Of a stretch of DNA of 64,000 bases, positions 1 to 11,105 are shown piece after piece. The notes under the pieces are model-generated. The model ran no database searches and was not told where the DNA came from. It was given only the letters and a program-made list of their open reading frames with translations. The stretch's first letter is position 1. The number at the start of each line of letters is the position of its first letter. The translations under genes were made by a program, and so were the position numbers. Source of the stretch: Metridium senile. Taxonomy: Eukaryota > Cnidaria > Anthozoa > Actiniaria > Metridiidae. The stretch spans positions 36,627,316-36,691,315 of the forward strand of contig OX459096.1 of the NCBI GenBank assembly GCA_949775045.1, given 5' to 3'.

Positions 1-198
1 CTTAATGAATTACCTAAGTCATACATTGAACAAGGTACCGCTTTCATATGATTGTAGATACAATTTTGTAATGTTGTACTTCTGCAACTCTTCTATCCAT
101 TTCCTCATATAGCCTTCATGCAATTGTGATCTTGGCATTGTTCATTGGACAGATCAACGGTGCATGTAATGCAGGAAGATTTATGTTGGTGGATAGCC

Positions 199-270
199 AA
201 GTTATATATATCGCGATTAATAGCAGAGCATAGGAAAACAACAACAATTGTCATCATTGCGTCATCACAC
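199..270 (+). repeat. Intra-unit 72-bp direct repeat, copy a (unit 1)
   Basis: This stretch runs from the TATATATA/CGCGATTAATAG motif to TTGCGTCATCACAC and recurs at 968-1039 with a few differences around its central A-run. Every complete unit has both copies. Copy a lies about 125 bp upstream of tRNA-Lys. Its TATATATA is the insertion site of the 259-bp element in six units. Confidence 0.85.
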
Positions 271-395
271 TTACAAAATTGTAATAACTGATCGAATACT
301 ACGATTTGCCACCTTAGGGGTTGTCCTTAAGGAGCAGTTAATACATAGTGTTTCCAAGATTTAGCTGTATCAGGTTAGATGAATCGATATATTCA

Positions 396-468
396 GCCCG
401 GTTAGCTCAGTCGGTAGAGCATGAGACTCTTAATCTCAGGGTCGTGGGTTCGAGCCCCACATTGGGCG
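396..468 (+). tRNA. trnK-CUU: tRNA-Lys(CUU), unit 1
   Basis: A complete 73-nt cloverleaf. The acceptor stem is GCCCGGT/ATTGGGC, the anticodon loop CTCTTAA gives CUU, the T stem is GTGGG/CCCAC, and the discriminator base is G. A-box and B-box (GGTTCGAGCCC) promoters are intact. No intron is present and CCA is not encoded, as expected for a eukaryotic gene. A T8 run at 475-482 follows as Pol III terminator. This is the reference copy for the other Lys genes of the array. Confidence 0.98.
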
Positions 469-474
469 TTGTTC

Positions 475-482
475 TTTTTTTT
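475..482 (+). terminator. Pol III terminator of tRNA-Lys (unit 1)
   Basis: A run of eight T begins 7 nt after the tRNA-Lys discriminator base, a standard RNA polymerase III stop. It recurs in every unit, with seven T in unit 23. Confidence 0.85.
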
Positions 483-738
483 ACTGTCATTATTGTGCGG
501 TAGATCTTTTGTGCTGTCTTTCATCATTTGATGCGAATCGTAATTTGCAAAGCAATTGCTAATACAATCGATTAAAGTGTGATACAGTTTTGTAGGAACA
601 ATCAACGGGCACGAAACCATCGATCTCAACTGTCGTATGTTTATGGGACTTACGTTTACTATTAGAAAAGTAAATGTAATTATATTAATTTGCCACCTTT
701 TAGAGAAACCATGTGATCAATTTCAACATGACATGTTT

Positions 739-811
739 GGCCGCGTGGCCCAATGGATAAGGCATCTGACTACGAATCAGGGGATTCCAGGTTCGAGTCC
801 TGGCGTGGTCG
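739..811 (+). tRNA. trnR-ACG: tRNA-Arg(ACG), unit 1
   Basis: A complete 73-nt cloverleaf. The acceptor stem is GGCCGCG/CGTGGTC with G-U pairs, the anticodon loop CTACGAA gives ACG (wobble A, normally edited to inosine), the T stem is CCAGG/CCTGG, and the B box is GGTTCGAGTCC. No intron. A T4 run at 821-824 is a minimal terminator. This is the reference copy for the array; it lies 270 bp downstream of tRNA-Lys on the same strand. Confidence 0.98.
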
Positions 812-820
812 TCCAACAAC

Positions 821-824
821 TTTT
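821..824 (+). terminator. Minimal Pol III terminator of tRNA-Arg(ACG) (unit 1)
   Basis: Four T, 9 nt past the discriminator base of tRNA-Arg(ACG). This is the shortest Pol III stop of the three genes; a second T4 occurs about 20 nt further on. The run is kept in all units that have the gene. Confidence 0.55.
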
Positions 825-967
825 GGTTCAGCATGGTCTGTTTTACTCACATTGAGGTTTTTGGGCAACAACGGGCAGCATAAAGGAGATTTAATTGAAC
901 TGAGAAGAAATTGTCCTAACAATGGTTGTACAACGATTTGAAATTTTAGAATCCAGTGCTTCTCGCT

Positions 968-1039
968 AAGTTATATATATCGCGATTAATAGCAGAGCAT
1001 AGGAATAAAACAACAATTGTCATCATTGCGTCATCACAC
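968..1039 (+). repeat. Intra-unit 72-bp direct repeat, copy b (unit 1)
   Basis: Second copy of the 72-bp segment at 199-270. It lies between the two convergent tRNA-Arg genes. The A-run in its middle varies in length between units and is the insertion point of the Penelope-like element in unit 22. Confidence 0.85.
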
Positions 1040-1183
1040 CGCCTCAAACATCTAAAGAGTTTGCCGTCCACATTCAATTCGTAGTTCAAAAAACAACTTT
1101 TCTGACGATGTTTTAAAAGGCCTGCTGTGTTGTCGATTCAAACTAAACCATGCATCCGCGCTGCAAGTTTGGCGCTGGAGGAT

Positions 1184-1189
1184 AAAAAA
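1184..1189 (-). terminator. Pol III terminator of tRNA-Arg(UCG) (unit 1)
   Basis: Six A on the plus strand read as T6 downstream of the minus-strand tRNA-Arg(UCG), starting 10 nt beyond its 3' end. Present in nearly every unit. Confidence 0.75.
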
Positions 1190-1198
1190 CAAAGCATA

Positions 1199-1271
1199 CG
1201 ACCCCGCCAGGACTCGAACCTGGAATCCCCTGATTCGAAGTCAGATACCTTATCCATTAGGCCACGAGGTC
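1199..1271 (-). tRNA. trnR-UCG: tRNA-Arg(UCG), unit 1
   Basis: A 73-nt cloverleaf on the minus strand. The acceptor stem is GACCTCG/CGGGGTC, the loop CTTCGAA gives UCG, and the T arm is identical to that of the convergent tRNA-Arg(ACG). The two Arg genes differ at only a few positions, mainly in the acceptor stem and the anticodon, so they form a long inverted repeat 387 bp apart. This is the reference copy. Confidence 0.98.
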
Positions 1272-1989
1272 TTATGATGATATAATCAAAGGATCAGAGG
1301 CATTATCCATTATCCATAGTGAAACATATAGTTGTTAAACTGAGAGGAAATAACTACTTTATCCGCAATTATGTAAACTGAATGGAGTTGACTTCAACAT
1401 CATCAGATGTATTTATAAAATCAACTGGCACGGAGTTATAACCTACTCACTGTCCGGAGTCTAGTTCTGTTTGTATTTCTCACCTCATTTGGGTAATTCA
1501 TCACTGTAATAAGCTGGACGCATTTGAACATATTGGTGGAACTGCGCTAAAATAACTTCACATCATCGTTAATACCTCTGTAAAATGAAGCTATCTTAAT
1601 GAATTACCTAAGTCATACATTGAACAAGGTACCGCTTTCATATGATTGTAGATACAATTTTGTAATGTTGTACTTCTGCAACTCTTCTATCCATTTCCTC
1701 ATATAGCCTTCATGCAATTGTGATCTTGGCATTGTTCATTGGACAGATCAACGGTGCATGTAATGCAGGAAGATTTATGTTGGTGGATAGCCAAGTTATA
1801 TATATCGCGATTAATAGCAGAGCATAGGAAAACACCAACAATTGTCATCATTGCGTCATCACACTTACAAAATTGTAATAACTGATCGAATACTACGATT
1901 TGCCACCTTAGGGGTTGTCCTTAAGGAGCAGTTAATACATAGTGTTTCCAAGATTTAGCTGTATTAGGTTAGATGAATCGACATATTCA

Positions 1990-2062
1990 ACCCGGTTAGC
2001 TCAGTCGGTAGAGCATGAGACTCTTAATCTCAGGGTCGTGGGTTCGAGCCCCACATTGGGCG
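1990..2062 (+). tRNA. trnK-CUU: tRNA-Lys(CUU), unit 2
   Basis: Same sequence as the Lys copy at 396, with the T8 terminator. Confidence 0.97.
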
Positions 2063-2332
2063 TTGTTCTTTTTTTTACTGTCATTATTGTGCGGTAGATC
2101 TTTTGTGCTGTCTTTCATCATTTGATGCGAATCGTAATTTGCAAAGCAATTGCTAATACAATCGATTAAAGTGTGATACAGTTTTGTAGGAACAATTAAC
2201 GGGCACGAAACCATCGATCTCAACTGTCGTATGTTTATGGGACTTACGTTTACTATTAGAAAAGTAAATGTAATTATATTAATTTGCCACCTTTTAGAGA
2301 AACCATGTGATCAATTACAACATGACATGTTT

Positions 2333-2405
2333 GGCCGCGTGGCCCAATGGATAAGGCATCTGACTACGAATCAGGGGATTCCAGGTTCGAGTCCTGGCGT
2401 GGTCG
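2333..2405 (+). tRNA. trnR-ACG: tRNA-Arg(ACG), unit 2
   Basis: Same sequence as the copy at 739. The flank just downstream reads TCGTCAAAC instead of TCGTCCAAC. Confidence 0.97.
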
Positions 2406-2792
2406 TCAAACAACTTTTGGTTCAGCATGGTCTGTTTTACTCACATTCAGGTTTTTGGGCAACAACGGGCAGCATAAAGGAGATTTAATTGACCTGAGAA
2501 GAAATTGTCCTAACAATGGGTATACAACGATTTGAAATTTTAGAATCCAGTGCTTCTCGCTAAGTTATATATATCGCGATTAATAGCAGAGCATAGGAAT
2601 AAAACAACAATTGTCATCATTGCGTCATCACACCGCCTCAAACATCTAAAGAGTTTGCCGTCCACATTCAATTCGTAGTTCAAAAAACAACTTTTCTGAC
2701 GATGTTTTAAAAGGCCTGCTGTGTTGTCGATTCAAACTAAACCATGCATCCGCGCTGCAAGTTTGGCGCTGGAGGATAAAAAACCAAGCATA

Positions 2793-2865
2793 CGACCCCG
2801 CAAGGACTCGAACCTGGAATCCCCTGATTCGAAGTCAGATACCTTATCCATTAGGCCACGAGGTC
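2793..2865 (-). tRNA. trnR-UCG: tRNA-Arg(UCG), unit 2, T-stem variant
   Basis: Like the copy at 1199 except for one change at 2802, tRNA position 64 G to T, which breaks the 50:64 T-stem pair. The anticodon and B box are unchanged. It may be transcribed but folds less well. Confidence 0.88.
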
Positions 2866-3583
2866 TTATGATGATATAATCAAAGGATCAGAGGCATTAT
2901 CCATTATCCATAGTGAAACATATAGTTGTTAAACTGAGAGGAAATAACTACTTTATCCGCAATTATGTAAACTGAATGGAGTTGACTTCAACATCATCAG
3001 ATGTATTTATAAAATCAACTGGCACGGAGTTATAACCTACTCACTGTCCGGAGTCTAGTTCTGTTTGTATTTCTCACCTCATTTGGGTAATTCATCACTG
3101 TAATAAGCTGGACGCATTTGAACATATTGGTGGAACTGCGCTAAAATAACTTCACATCATCGTTAATACCTCTGTAAAATGAAGCTATCTTAATGAATTA
3201 CCTAAGTCATACATTGAACAAGGTACCGCTTTCATATGATTGTAGATACAATTTTGTAATGTTGTACTTCTGCAACTCTTCTATCCATTTCCTCATATAG
3301 CCTTCATGCAATTGTGATCTTGGCATTGTTCATTGGACAGATCAACGGTGCACGTAATGTAGGAATATTTATGTTGGTGGATAGCCAAGTTATATATATC
3401 GCGATTAATAGCAGAGCATAGGAAAAAGACAACAATTGTCATCATTGCGTCATCACACTTACAAAATTGTAATAACTGATCGAATACTACGATTTGCCAC
3501 CTTAGGGGTTGTCCTTAAGGAGCAGTTAATACATAGTGTTTCCAAGATTTAGCTGTATTAGGTTAGATGAATCGACATATTCA

Positions 3584-3656
3584 GCCCGGTTAGCTCAGTC
3601 GGTAGAGCATGAGACTCTTAATCTCAGGGTCGTGGGTTCGAGCCCCACATTGGGCG
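3584..3656 (+). tRNA. trnK-CUU: tRNA-Lys(CUU), unit 3
   Basis: Matches the copy at 396 over all 73 nt. Confidence 0.97.
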
Positions 3657-3926
3657 TTGTTCTTTTTTTTACTGTCATTATTGTGCGGTAGATCTTTTGT
3701 GCTGTCTTTCATCATTTGATGCGAATCGTAATTTGCAAAGCAATTGCTAATACAATCGATTAAAGTGTGATACAGTTTTGTAGGAACAATTAACGGGCAC
3801 GAAACCATCGATCTCAACTGTCGTATGTTTATGGGACTTACGTTTACTATTAGAAAAGTAAATGTAATTATATTAATTTGCCACCTTTTAGAGAAACCAT
3901 GTGATCAATTACAACATGACATGTTT

Positions 3927-3999
3927 GGCCGCGTGGCCCAATGGATAAGGCATCTGACTACGAATCAGGGGATTCCAGGTTCGAGTCCTGGCGTGGTCG
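3927..3999 (+). tRNA. trnR-ACG: tRNA-Arg(ACG), unit 3
   Basis: Matches the copy at 739, including its TCGTCCAAC downstream flank. Confidence 0.97.
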
Positions 4000-4386
4000 T
4001 CCAACAACTTTTGGTTCAGCATGGTCTGTTTTACTCACATTGAGGTTTTTGGACAACAACGGGCAGCATAAAGGAGATTTAATTGAACTGAGAAGAAATT
4101 GTCCTAACAATGGTTGTACAACGATTTGAAATTTTAGAATCCAGTGCTTCTCGCTAAGTTATATATATCGCGATTAATAGCAGAGCATAGGAATAAAACA
4201 ACAATTGTCATCATTGCGTCATCACACCGCCTCAAACATCTAAAGAGTTTGCCGTCCACATTCAATTCGTAGTTCAAAAAACAACTTTTCTGACGATGTT
4301 TTAAAAGGCCTGCTGTGTTGTCGATTCAAACTAAACCATGCATCCGCGCTGCAAGTTTGGTGCTGGAGGATAAAAAACAAAGTATA

Positions 4387-4459
4387 CGACCCCGCCAGGA
4401 CTCGCACCTGGAATCCCCTGATTCGAAGTCAGATACCTTATCCATTAGGCCACGAGGTC
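4387..4459 (-). tRNA. trnR-UCG: tRNA-Arg(UCG), unit 3, B-box/T-loop variant (possible pseudogene)
   Basis: One change at 4405 turns tRNA position 55 from T to G. Position 55 is the near-invariant pseudouridine of the T loop and lies in the B-box promoter (GGTGCGAGTCC instead of GGTTCGAGTCC). Both transcription by Pol III and the D-loop/T-loop contact should suffer, so this copy is probably inactive. Confidence 0.8.
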
Positions 4460-5177
4460 TTATGATGATATAATCAAAGGATCAGAGGCATTATCCATTA
4501 TCCATAGTGAAACATATAGTTGTTAAACTGAGAGGAAATAACTACTTTATCCGCAATTATGTAAACTGAATGGAGTTGACTTCAACATCATCAGATGTAT
4601 TTTTAAATTCAACTGGCACGGAGTTATAACCTACTCACTGTCCGGAGTCTAGTTATGTTTGTATTTCTCACCTCATTTGGGTAATTCATCACTGTAATAA
4701 GCTGGACGCATTTGAACATATTGGTGGAACTGCGCTAAAATAACTTCACATCATCGTTAATACCTCTGTAAAATGAAGCTATCTTAATGAATTACCTAAG
4801 TCATACATTGAACAAGGTACCGCTTTCATATGATTGTAGATACAATTTTGTAATGTTGTACTTCTGCAACTCTTCTATCCATTTCCTCATATAGCCTTCA
4901 TGCAATTGTGATCTTGGCATTGTTCATTGGACAGATCAACGGTGCATGTAATGCAGGAAGATTTATGTTGGTGGATAGCCAAGTTATATATATCGCGATT
5001 AATAGCAGAGCATAGGAAAACACCAACAATTGTCATCATTGCGTCATCACACTTACAAAATTGTAATAACTGATCGAATACTACGATTTGCCACCTTAGG
5101 GGTTGTCCTTAAGGAGCAGTTAATACATAGTGTTTCCAAGATTTAGCTGTATCAGGTTAGATGAATCGATATATTCA

Positions 5178-5250
5178 GCCCGGTTAGCTCAGTCGGTAGA
5201 GCATGAGACTCTTAATCTCAGGGTCGTGGGTTCGAGCCCCACATTGGGCG
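5178..5250 (+). tRNA. trnK-CUU: tRNA-Lys(CUU), unit 4
   Basis: Matches the copy at 396. The flanks switch unit subtype around this gene: type A upstream, type B downstream. Confidence 0.97.
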
Positions 5251-5520
5251 TTGTTCTTTTTTTTACTGTCATTATTGTGCGGTTGATCTTTTGTGCTGTC
5301 TTTCATCATTTGATGCGAATCGTAATTTGCAAAGCAATTACTAATACAATCTATTAAAGTGTGATACAGTTTTGTAGGAACAATTAACGGGCACGAAACC
5401 ATCGATCTCAACTGTCGTATGTTTATGGGACTTACGTTTACTATTAGAAAAGTAAATGTAATTATATTAATTTGCCACCTTTTAGAGAAACCATGTGATC
5501 AATTACAACATGACATGTTT

Positions 5521-5593
5521 GGCCGCGTGGCCCAATGGATAAGGCATCTGACTACGAATCAGGGGATTCCAGGTTCGAGTCCTGGCGTGGTCG
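5521..5593 (+). tRNA. trnR-ACG: tRNA-Arg(ACG), unit 4
   Basis: Matches the copy at 739. Confidence 0.97.
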
Positions 5594-5983
5594 TCAAACA
5601 ACTTTTGGTTCAGCATGGTCTGTTTTACTCACATTGAGGTTTTTGGGCAACAACGGGCAGCATAAAGGAGATTTAATTGACCTAAGAAGAAATTGTCCTA
5701 ACAATGGGTATACAACGATTTGAAATTTTAGAATCCAGTGCTTCTCGCTAAGTTATATATATCGCGATTAATAGCAGAGCATAGGAATAAAAAAACAACA
5801 ATTGTCATCATTGCGTCATCACACCGCCTCAAACATCTAAAGAGTTTGCCGTCCACATTCAATTCGTAGTTCAAAAAACAACTTTTCTGACGATGTTTTA
5901 AAAGGCCTGCTGTGTTGTCGATTCAAACTAAACCATGCATCCGCGCTGCAAGTTTGGCGCTGGAGGATAAAAAACAAAGCATA

Positions 5984-6056
5984 CGACCCCGCCAGGACTC
6001 GAACCTGGAATCCCCTGATTCGAAGTCAGATACCTTATCCATTAGGCCACGAGGTC
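5984..6056 (-). tRNA. trnR-UCG: tRNA-Arg(UCG), unit 4
   Basis: Matches the copy at 1199. Confidence 0.97.
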
Positions 6057-6774
6057 TTATGATGATATAATCAAAGGATCAGAGGCATTATCCATTATCC
6101 ATAGTGAAACATATAGTTGTTAAACTGAGAGGAAATAACTACTTTATCCGCAATTATGTAAACTGAATGGAGTTGACTTCAACATCATCAGATGTATTTA
6201 TAAAATCAACTGGCACGGAGTTATAACCTACTCACTGTCCGGAGTCTAGTTCTGTTTGTATTTCTTACCTCATTTGGGTAATTCATCACTGTAATAAGCT
6301 GGACGCATTTGAACATATTGGTGGAACTGCGCTAAAATAACTTCACATCATCGTTAATACCTCTGTAAAATGAAGCTATCTTAATGAATTACCTAAGTCA
6401 TACATTGAACAAGGTACCGCTTTCATATGATTGTAGATACAATTTTGTAATGTTGTACTTCTGCAACTCTTCTATCCATTTCCTCATATAGCCTTCATGC
6501 AATTGTGATGTTGGCATTGTTCATTGGACAGATCAACGGTGCACGTAATGCAGGAATATTTATGTTGGTGGATAGCCAAGTGATATATATCGCGATTAAT
6601 AGCAGAGCATAGGAAAAAGACAACAATTGTCATCATTGCGTCATCACACTTACAAAACTGTAATAACTGATCGAATACTACGATTTGCCACCTTAGGGGT
6701 TGTCCTTAAGGAGCAGTTAATACATAGTGTTTCCAAGATTTAGCTGTATCAGGTTAGACGAATCGATATATTCA

Positions 6775-6847
6775 GCCCGGTTAGCTCAGTCGGTAGAGCA
6801 TGAGACTCTTAATCTCAGGGTCGTGGGTTCGAGCCCCACATTGGGCG
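6775..6847 (+). tRNA. trnK-CUU: tRNA-Lys(CUU), unit 5
   Basis: Matches the copy at 396. Confidence 0.97.
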
Positions 6848-7117
6848 TTGTTCTTTTTTTTACTGTCATTATTGTGCGGTTGATCTTTTGTGCTGTCTTT
6901 CATCATTTGATGCGAATCGTAATTTGCAAAGCAATTACTAATACAATCTATTAAAGTGTGATACAGTTTTGTAGGAACAATTAACGGGCACGAAACCATC
7001 GATCTCAACTGTCGTATGTTTATGGGACTTACGTTTACTATTAGAAAAGTAAATGTAATTATATTAATTTGCCACCTTTTAGAGAAACCATGTGATCAAT
7101 TACAACATGACATGTTT

Positions 7118-7190
7118 GGCCGCGTGGCCCAATGGATAAGGCATCTGACTACGAATCAGGGGATTCCAGGTTCGAGTCCTGGCGTGGTCG
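7118..7190 (+). tRNA. trnR-ACG: tRNA-Arg(ACG), unit 5
   Basis: Matches the copy at 739. Confidence 0.97.
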
Positions 7191-7580
7191 TCCAACAACT
7201 TTTGGTTCAGCATGGTCTGTTTTACTCACATTCAGGTTTTTGGGCAACAACGGGCAGCATAAAGGAGATTTAATTGACCTAAGAAGAAATTGTCCTAACA
7301 ATGGGTATACAACGATTTGAAATTTTAGAATCCAGTGCTTCTCGCTAAGTTATATATATCGCGATTAATAGCAGAGCATAGGAATAAAAAAACAACAATT
7401 GTCATCATTGCGTCATCACACCGCCTCAAACATCTAAAGAGTTTGCCGTCCACATTCAATTCGTAGTTCAAAAAACAACTTTTCTGACGATGTTTTAAAA
7501 GGCCTGCTGTGTTGTCGATTCAAACTAAACCATGCATCCGCGCTGCAAGTTTGGCGATGGAGGATAAAAAACAAAGCATA

Positions 7581-7653
7581 CGACCCCGCCAGGACTCGAA
7601 CCTGGAATCCCCTGATTCGAAGTCAGATACCTTATCCATTAGGCCACGAGGTC
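7581..7653 (-). tRNA. trnR-UCG: tRNA-Arg(UCG), unit 5
   Basis: Matches the copy at 1199. Confidence 0.97.
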
Positions 7654-8184
7654 TTATGATGATATAATCAAAGGATCAGAGGCATTATCCATTATCCATA
7701 GTGAAACATATAGTTGTTAAACTGAGAGGAAATAACTACTTTATCCGCAATTATGTAAACTGAATGGAGTTGACTTCAACATCATCAGATGTATTTATAA
7801 AATCAACTGGCACGGAGTTATAACCTACTCACTGTCCGGAGTCTAGTTCTGTTTGTATTTCTCACCTCATTTGGGTAATTCATCACTGTAATAAGCTGGA
7901 CGCATTTGAACATATTGGTGGAACTGCGCTAAAATAACTTCACATCATCGTTAATACCTCTGTAAAATGAAGCTATCTTAATGAATTACCTAAGTCATAC
8001 ATTGAACAAGGTACCGCTTTCATATGATTGTAGATACAATTTTGTAATGTTGTACTTCTGCAACTCTTCTATCCATTTCCTCATATAGCCTTCATGCAAT
8101 TGTGATGTTGGCATTGTTCATTGGACAGATCAACGGTGCACGTAATGCAGGAATATTTATGTTGGTGGATAGCCAAGTTATATA

Positions 8185-8443
8185 CACCTAATCCAAAAAA
8201 CGTTGTCGGGTCCGCCGCACAGTCCTCGCGCCAAGACCGTGAAGGAAAACACAGTGAATATTTTGATGAGAGTGATAAAACAAGAAAATAAAAGTAGACA
8301 CAACACTATTTCGTTGAAAAAAGTACCACACTAGAGTGTGAACATGCAAATAAATTAATTACTGGTTAGATGTAACCAATATCTTTCACAGTCTTGGCGT
8401 GAGGACTGTGCGGCGGACCAGACAACGTTTTTTGGATTAGGTG
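8185..8443. mobile_element. 259-bp foldback MITE with TA target duplication (unit 6)
   Basis: The element begins CACCTAATCC and ends GGATTAGGTG. The termini are inverted repeats of about 60 bp with only a few mismatches, including CAAAAAACGTTGTC near the tip and CCGCCGCACAGTCCTC further in. Compared with empty units, the flanks GTTATATA / TATATCGCG show a duplicated TA. No coding capacity is visible. Length, long TIRs and a TA duplication fit a non-autonomous Tc1/mariner-type MITE, but the superfamily is an inference because no transposase is present. This copy differs from those of units 17-21 at one site in the right TIR (CAGTCTTGG versus CAGTTTTGG). Confidence 0.9.
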
Positions 8444-8632
8444 TATATCGCGATTAATAGCAGAGCATAGGAAAAAGACAACAATTGTCATCATTGCGTC
8501 ATCACACTTACAAAATTGTAATAACTGATCGAATACTACGATTTGCCACCTTAGGGGTTGTCCTTAAGGAGCAGTTAATACATAGTGTTTCCAAGATTTA
8601 GCTGTATCAGGTTAGACGAATCGATATATTCA

Positions 8633-8705
8633 GCCCGGTTAGCTCAGTCGGTAGAGCATGAGACTCTTAATCTCAGGGTCGTGGGTTCGAGCCCCACATT
8701 GGGCG
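8633..8705 (+). tRNA. trnK-CUU: tRNA-Lys(CUU), unit 6
   Basis: Matches the copy at 396. The MITE lies 190 bp upstream. The downstream run reads GTTGTTTTTTTT, one base different from other units, so the T run is preserved. Confidence 0.97.
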
Positions 8706-8975
8706 TTGTTGTTTTTTTTACTGTCATTATTGTGCGGTTGATCTTTTGTGCTGTCTTTCATCATTTGATGCGAATCGTAATTTGCAAAGCAATTACTAAT
8801 ACAATCTATTAAAGTGTGATACAGTTTTGTAGGAACAATTAACGGGCACGAAACCATCGATCTCAACTGTCGTATGTTTATGGGACTTACGTTTACTATT
8901 AGAAAAGTAAATGTAATTATATTAATTTGCCACCTTTTAGAGAAACCATGTGATCAATTACAACATGACATGTTT

Positions 8976-9048
8976 GGCCGCGTGGCCCAATGGATAAGGC
9001 ATCTGACTACGAATCAGGGGATTCCAGGTTCGAGTCCTGGCGTGGTCG
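8976..9048 (+). tRNA. trnR-ACG: tRNA-Arg(ACG), unit 6
   Basis: Matches the copy at 739. Confidence 0.97.
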
Positions 9049-9438
9049 TCAAACAACTTTTGGTTCAGCATGGTCTGTTTTACTCACATTCAGGTTTTTG
9101 GGCAACAACGGGCAGCATAAAGGAGATTTAATTGACCTAAGAAGAAATTGTCCTAACAATGGGTATACAACGATTTGAAATTTTAGAATCCAGTGCTTCT
9201 CGCTAAGTTATATATATCGCGATTAATAGCAGAGCATAGGAATAAAAAAACAACAATTGTCATCATTGCGTCATCACACCGCCTCAAACATCTAAAGAGT
9301 TTGCCGTCCACATTCAATTCGTAGTTCAAAAAACAACTTTTCTGACGATGTTTTAAAAGGCCTGCTGTGTTGTCGATTCAAACTAAACCATGCATCCGCG
9401 CTGCAAGTTTGGCGCTGGAGGATAAAAAACAAAGCATA

Positions 9439-9511
9439 CGACCCCGCCAGGACTCGAACCTGGAATCCCCTGATTCGAAGTCAGATACCTTATCCATTAG
9501 GCCACGAGGTC
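9439..9511 (-). tRNA. trnR-UCG: tRNA-Arg(UCG), unit 6
   Basis: Matches the copy at 1199. Confidence 0.97.
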
Positions 9512-10229
9512 TTATGATGATATAATCAAAGGATCAGAGGCATTATCCATTATCCATAGTGAAACATATAGTTGTTAAACTGAGAGGAAATAACTACTTT
9601 ATCCGCAATTATGTAAACTGAATGGAGTTGACTTCAACATCATCAGATGTATTTATAAAATCAACTGGCACGGAGTTATAACCTACTCACTGTCCGGAGT
9701 CTAGTTCTGTTTGTATTTCTCACCTCATTTGGGTAATTCATCACTGTAATAAGCTGGACGCATTTGAACATATTGGTGGAACTGCGCTAAAATAACTTCA
9801 AATCATCGTTAATACCTCTGTAAAATGAAGCTATCTTAATGAATTACCTAAGTCATACATTGAACAAGGTACCGCTTTCATATGATTGTAGATACAATTT
9901 TGTAATGTTGTACTTCTGCAACTCTTCTATCCATTTCCTCATATAGCCTTCATGCAATTGTGATCTTGGCATTGTTCATTGGACAGATCAACGGTGCATG
10001 TAATGCAGGAAGATTTATGTTGGTGGATAGCCAAGTTATATATATCGCGATTAATAGCAGAGCATAGGAAAACACCAACAATTGTCATCATTGCGTCATC
10101 ACACTTACAAAATTGTAATAACTGATCGAATACTACGATTTGCCACCTTAGGGGTTGTCCTTAAGGAGCAGTTAATACATAGTGTTTCCAAGATTTAGCT
10201 GTATTAGGTTAGATGAATCGACATATTCA

Positions 10230-10302
10230 GCCCGGTTAGCTCAGTCGGTAGAGCATGAGACTCTTAATCTCAGGGTCGTGGGTTCGAGCCCCACATTGGG
10301 CG
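10230..10302 (+). tRNA. trnK-CUU: tRNA-Lys(CUU), unit 7
   Basis: Matches the copy at 396; both flanks are type A. Confidence 0.97.
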
Positions 10303-10572
10303 TTGTTCTTTTTTTTACTGTCATTATTGTGCGGTAGATCTTTTGTGCTGTCTTTCATCATTTGATGCGAATCGTAATTTGCAAAGCAATTGCTAATACA
10401 ATCGATTAAAGTGTGATACAGTTTTGTAGGAACAATTAACGGGCACGAAACCATCGATCTCAACTGTCGTATGTTTATGGGACTTACGTTTACTATTAGA
10501 AAAGTAAATGTAATTATATTAATTTGCCACCTTTTAGAGAAACCATGTGATCAATTACAACATGACATGTTT

Positions 10573-10645
10573 GGCCGCGTGGCCCAATGGATAAGGCATC
10601 TGACTACGAATCAGGGGATTCCAGGTTCGAGTCCTGGCGTGGTCG
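10573..10645 (+). tRNA. trnR-ACG: tRNA-Arg(ACG), unit 7
   Basis: Matches the copy at 739. Confidence 0.97.
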
Positions 10646-11032
10646 TCAAACAACTTTTGGTTCAGCATGGTCTGTTTTACTCACATTCAGGTTTTTGGGC
10701 AACAACGGGCAGCATAAAGGAGATTTAATTGACCTGAGAAGAAATTGTCCTAACAATGGGTATACAACGATTTGAAATTTTAGAATGCAGTGCTTCTCGC
10801 TAAGTTATATATATCGCGATTAATAGCAGAGCATAGGAATAAAACAACAATTGTCATCATTGCGTCATCACACCGCCTCAAACATCTAAAGAGTTTGCCG
10901 TCCACATTCAATTCGTAGTTCAAAAAACAACTTTTCTGACGATGTTTTAAAAGGCCTGCTGTGTTGTCGATTCAAACTAAACCATGCATCCGCGCTGCAA
11001 GTTTGGCGCTGGAGGATAAAAAACAAAGCATA

Positions 11033-11105
11033 CGACCCCGCCAGGACTCGAACCTGGAATCCCCTGATTCGAAGTCAGATACCTTATCCATTAGGCCACG
11101 AGGTC
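11033..11105 (-). tRNA. trnR-UCG: tRNA-Arg(UCG), unit 7
   Basis: Matches the copy at 1199. Confidence 0.97.

Noticed and set aside
402..629. Repeated 60-85-codon open frames overlapping the tRNA genes in every unit (for example MRSMVSCPLIV..., MFMGLTFTIRK..., MDKASDYESGD...)
   Set aside because: They read through tRNA genes (GARTHDPEIK, VAQWIRHLTTNQGIPGSSPG are tRNA-derived strings common as false proteins), have no codon conservation and overlap one another on both strands.
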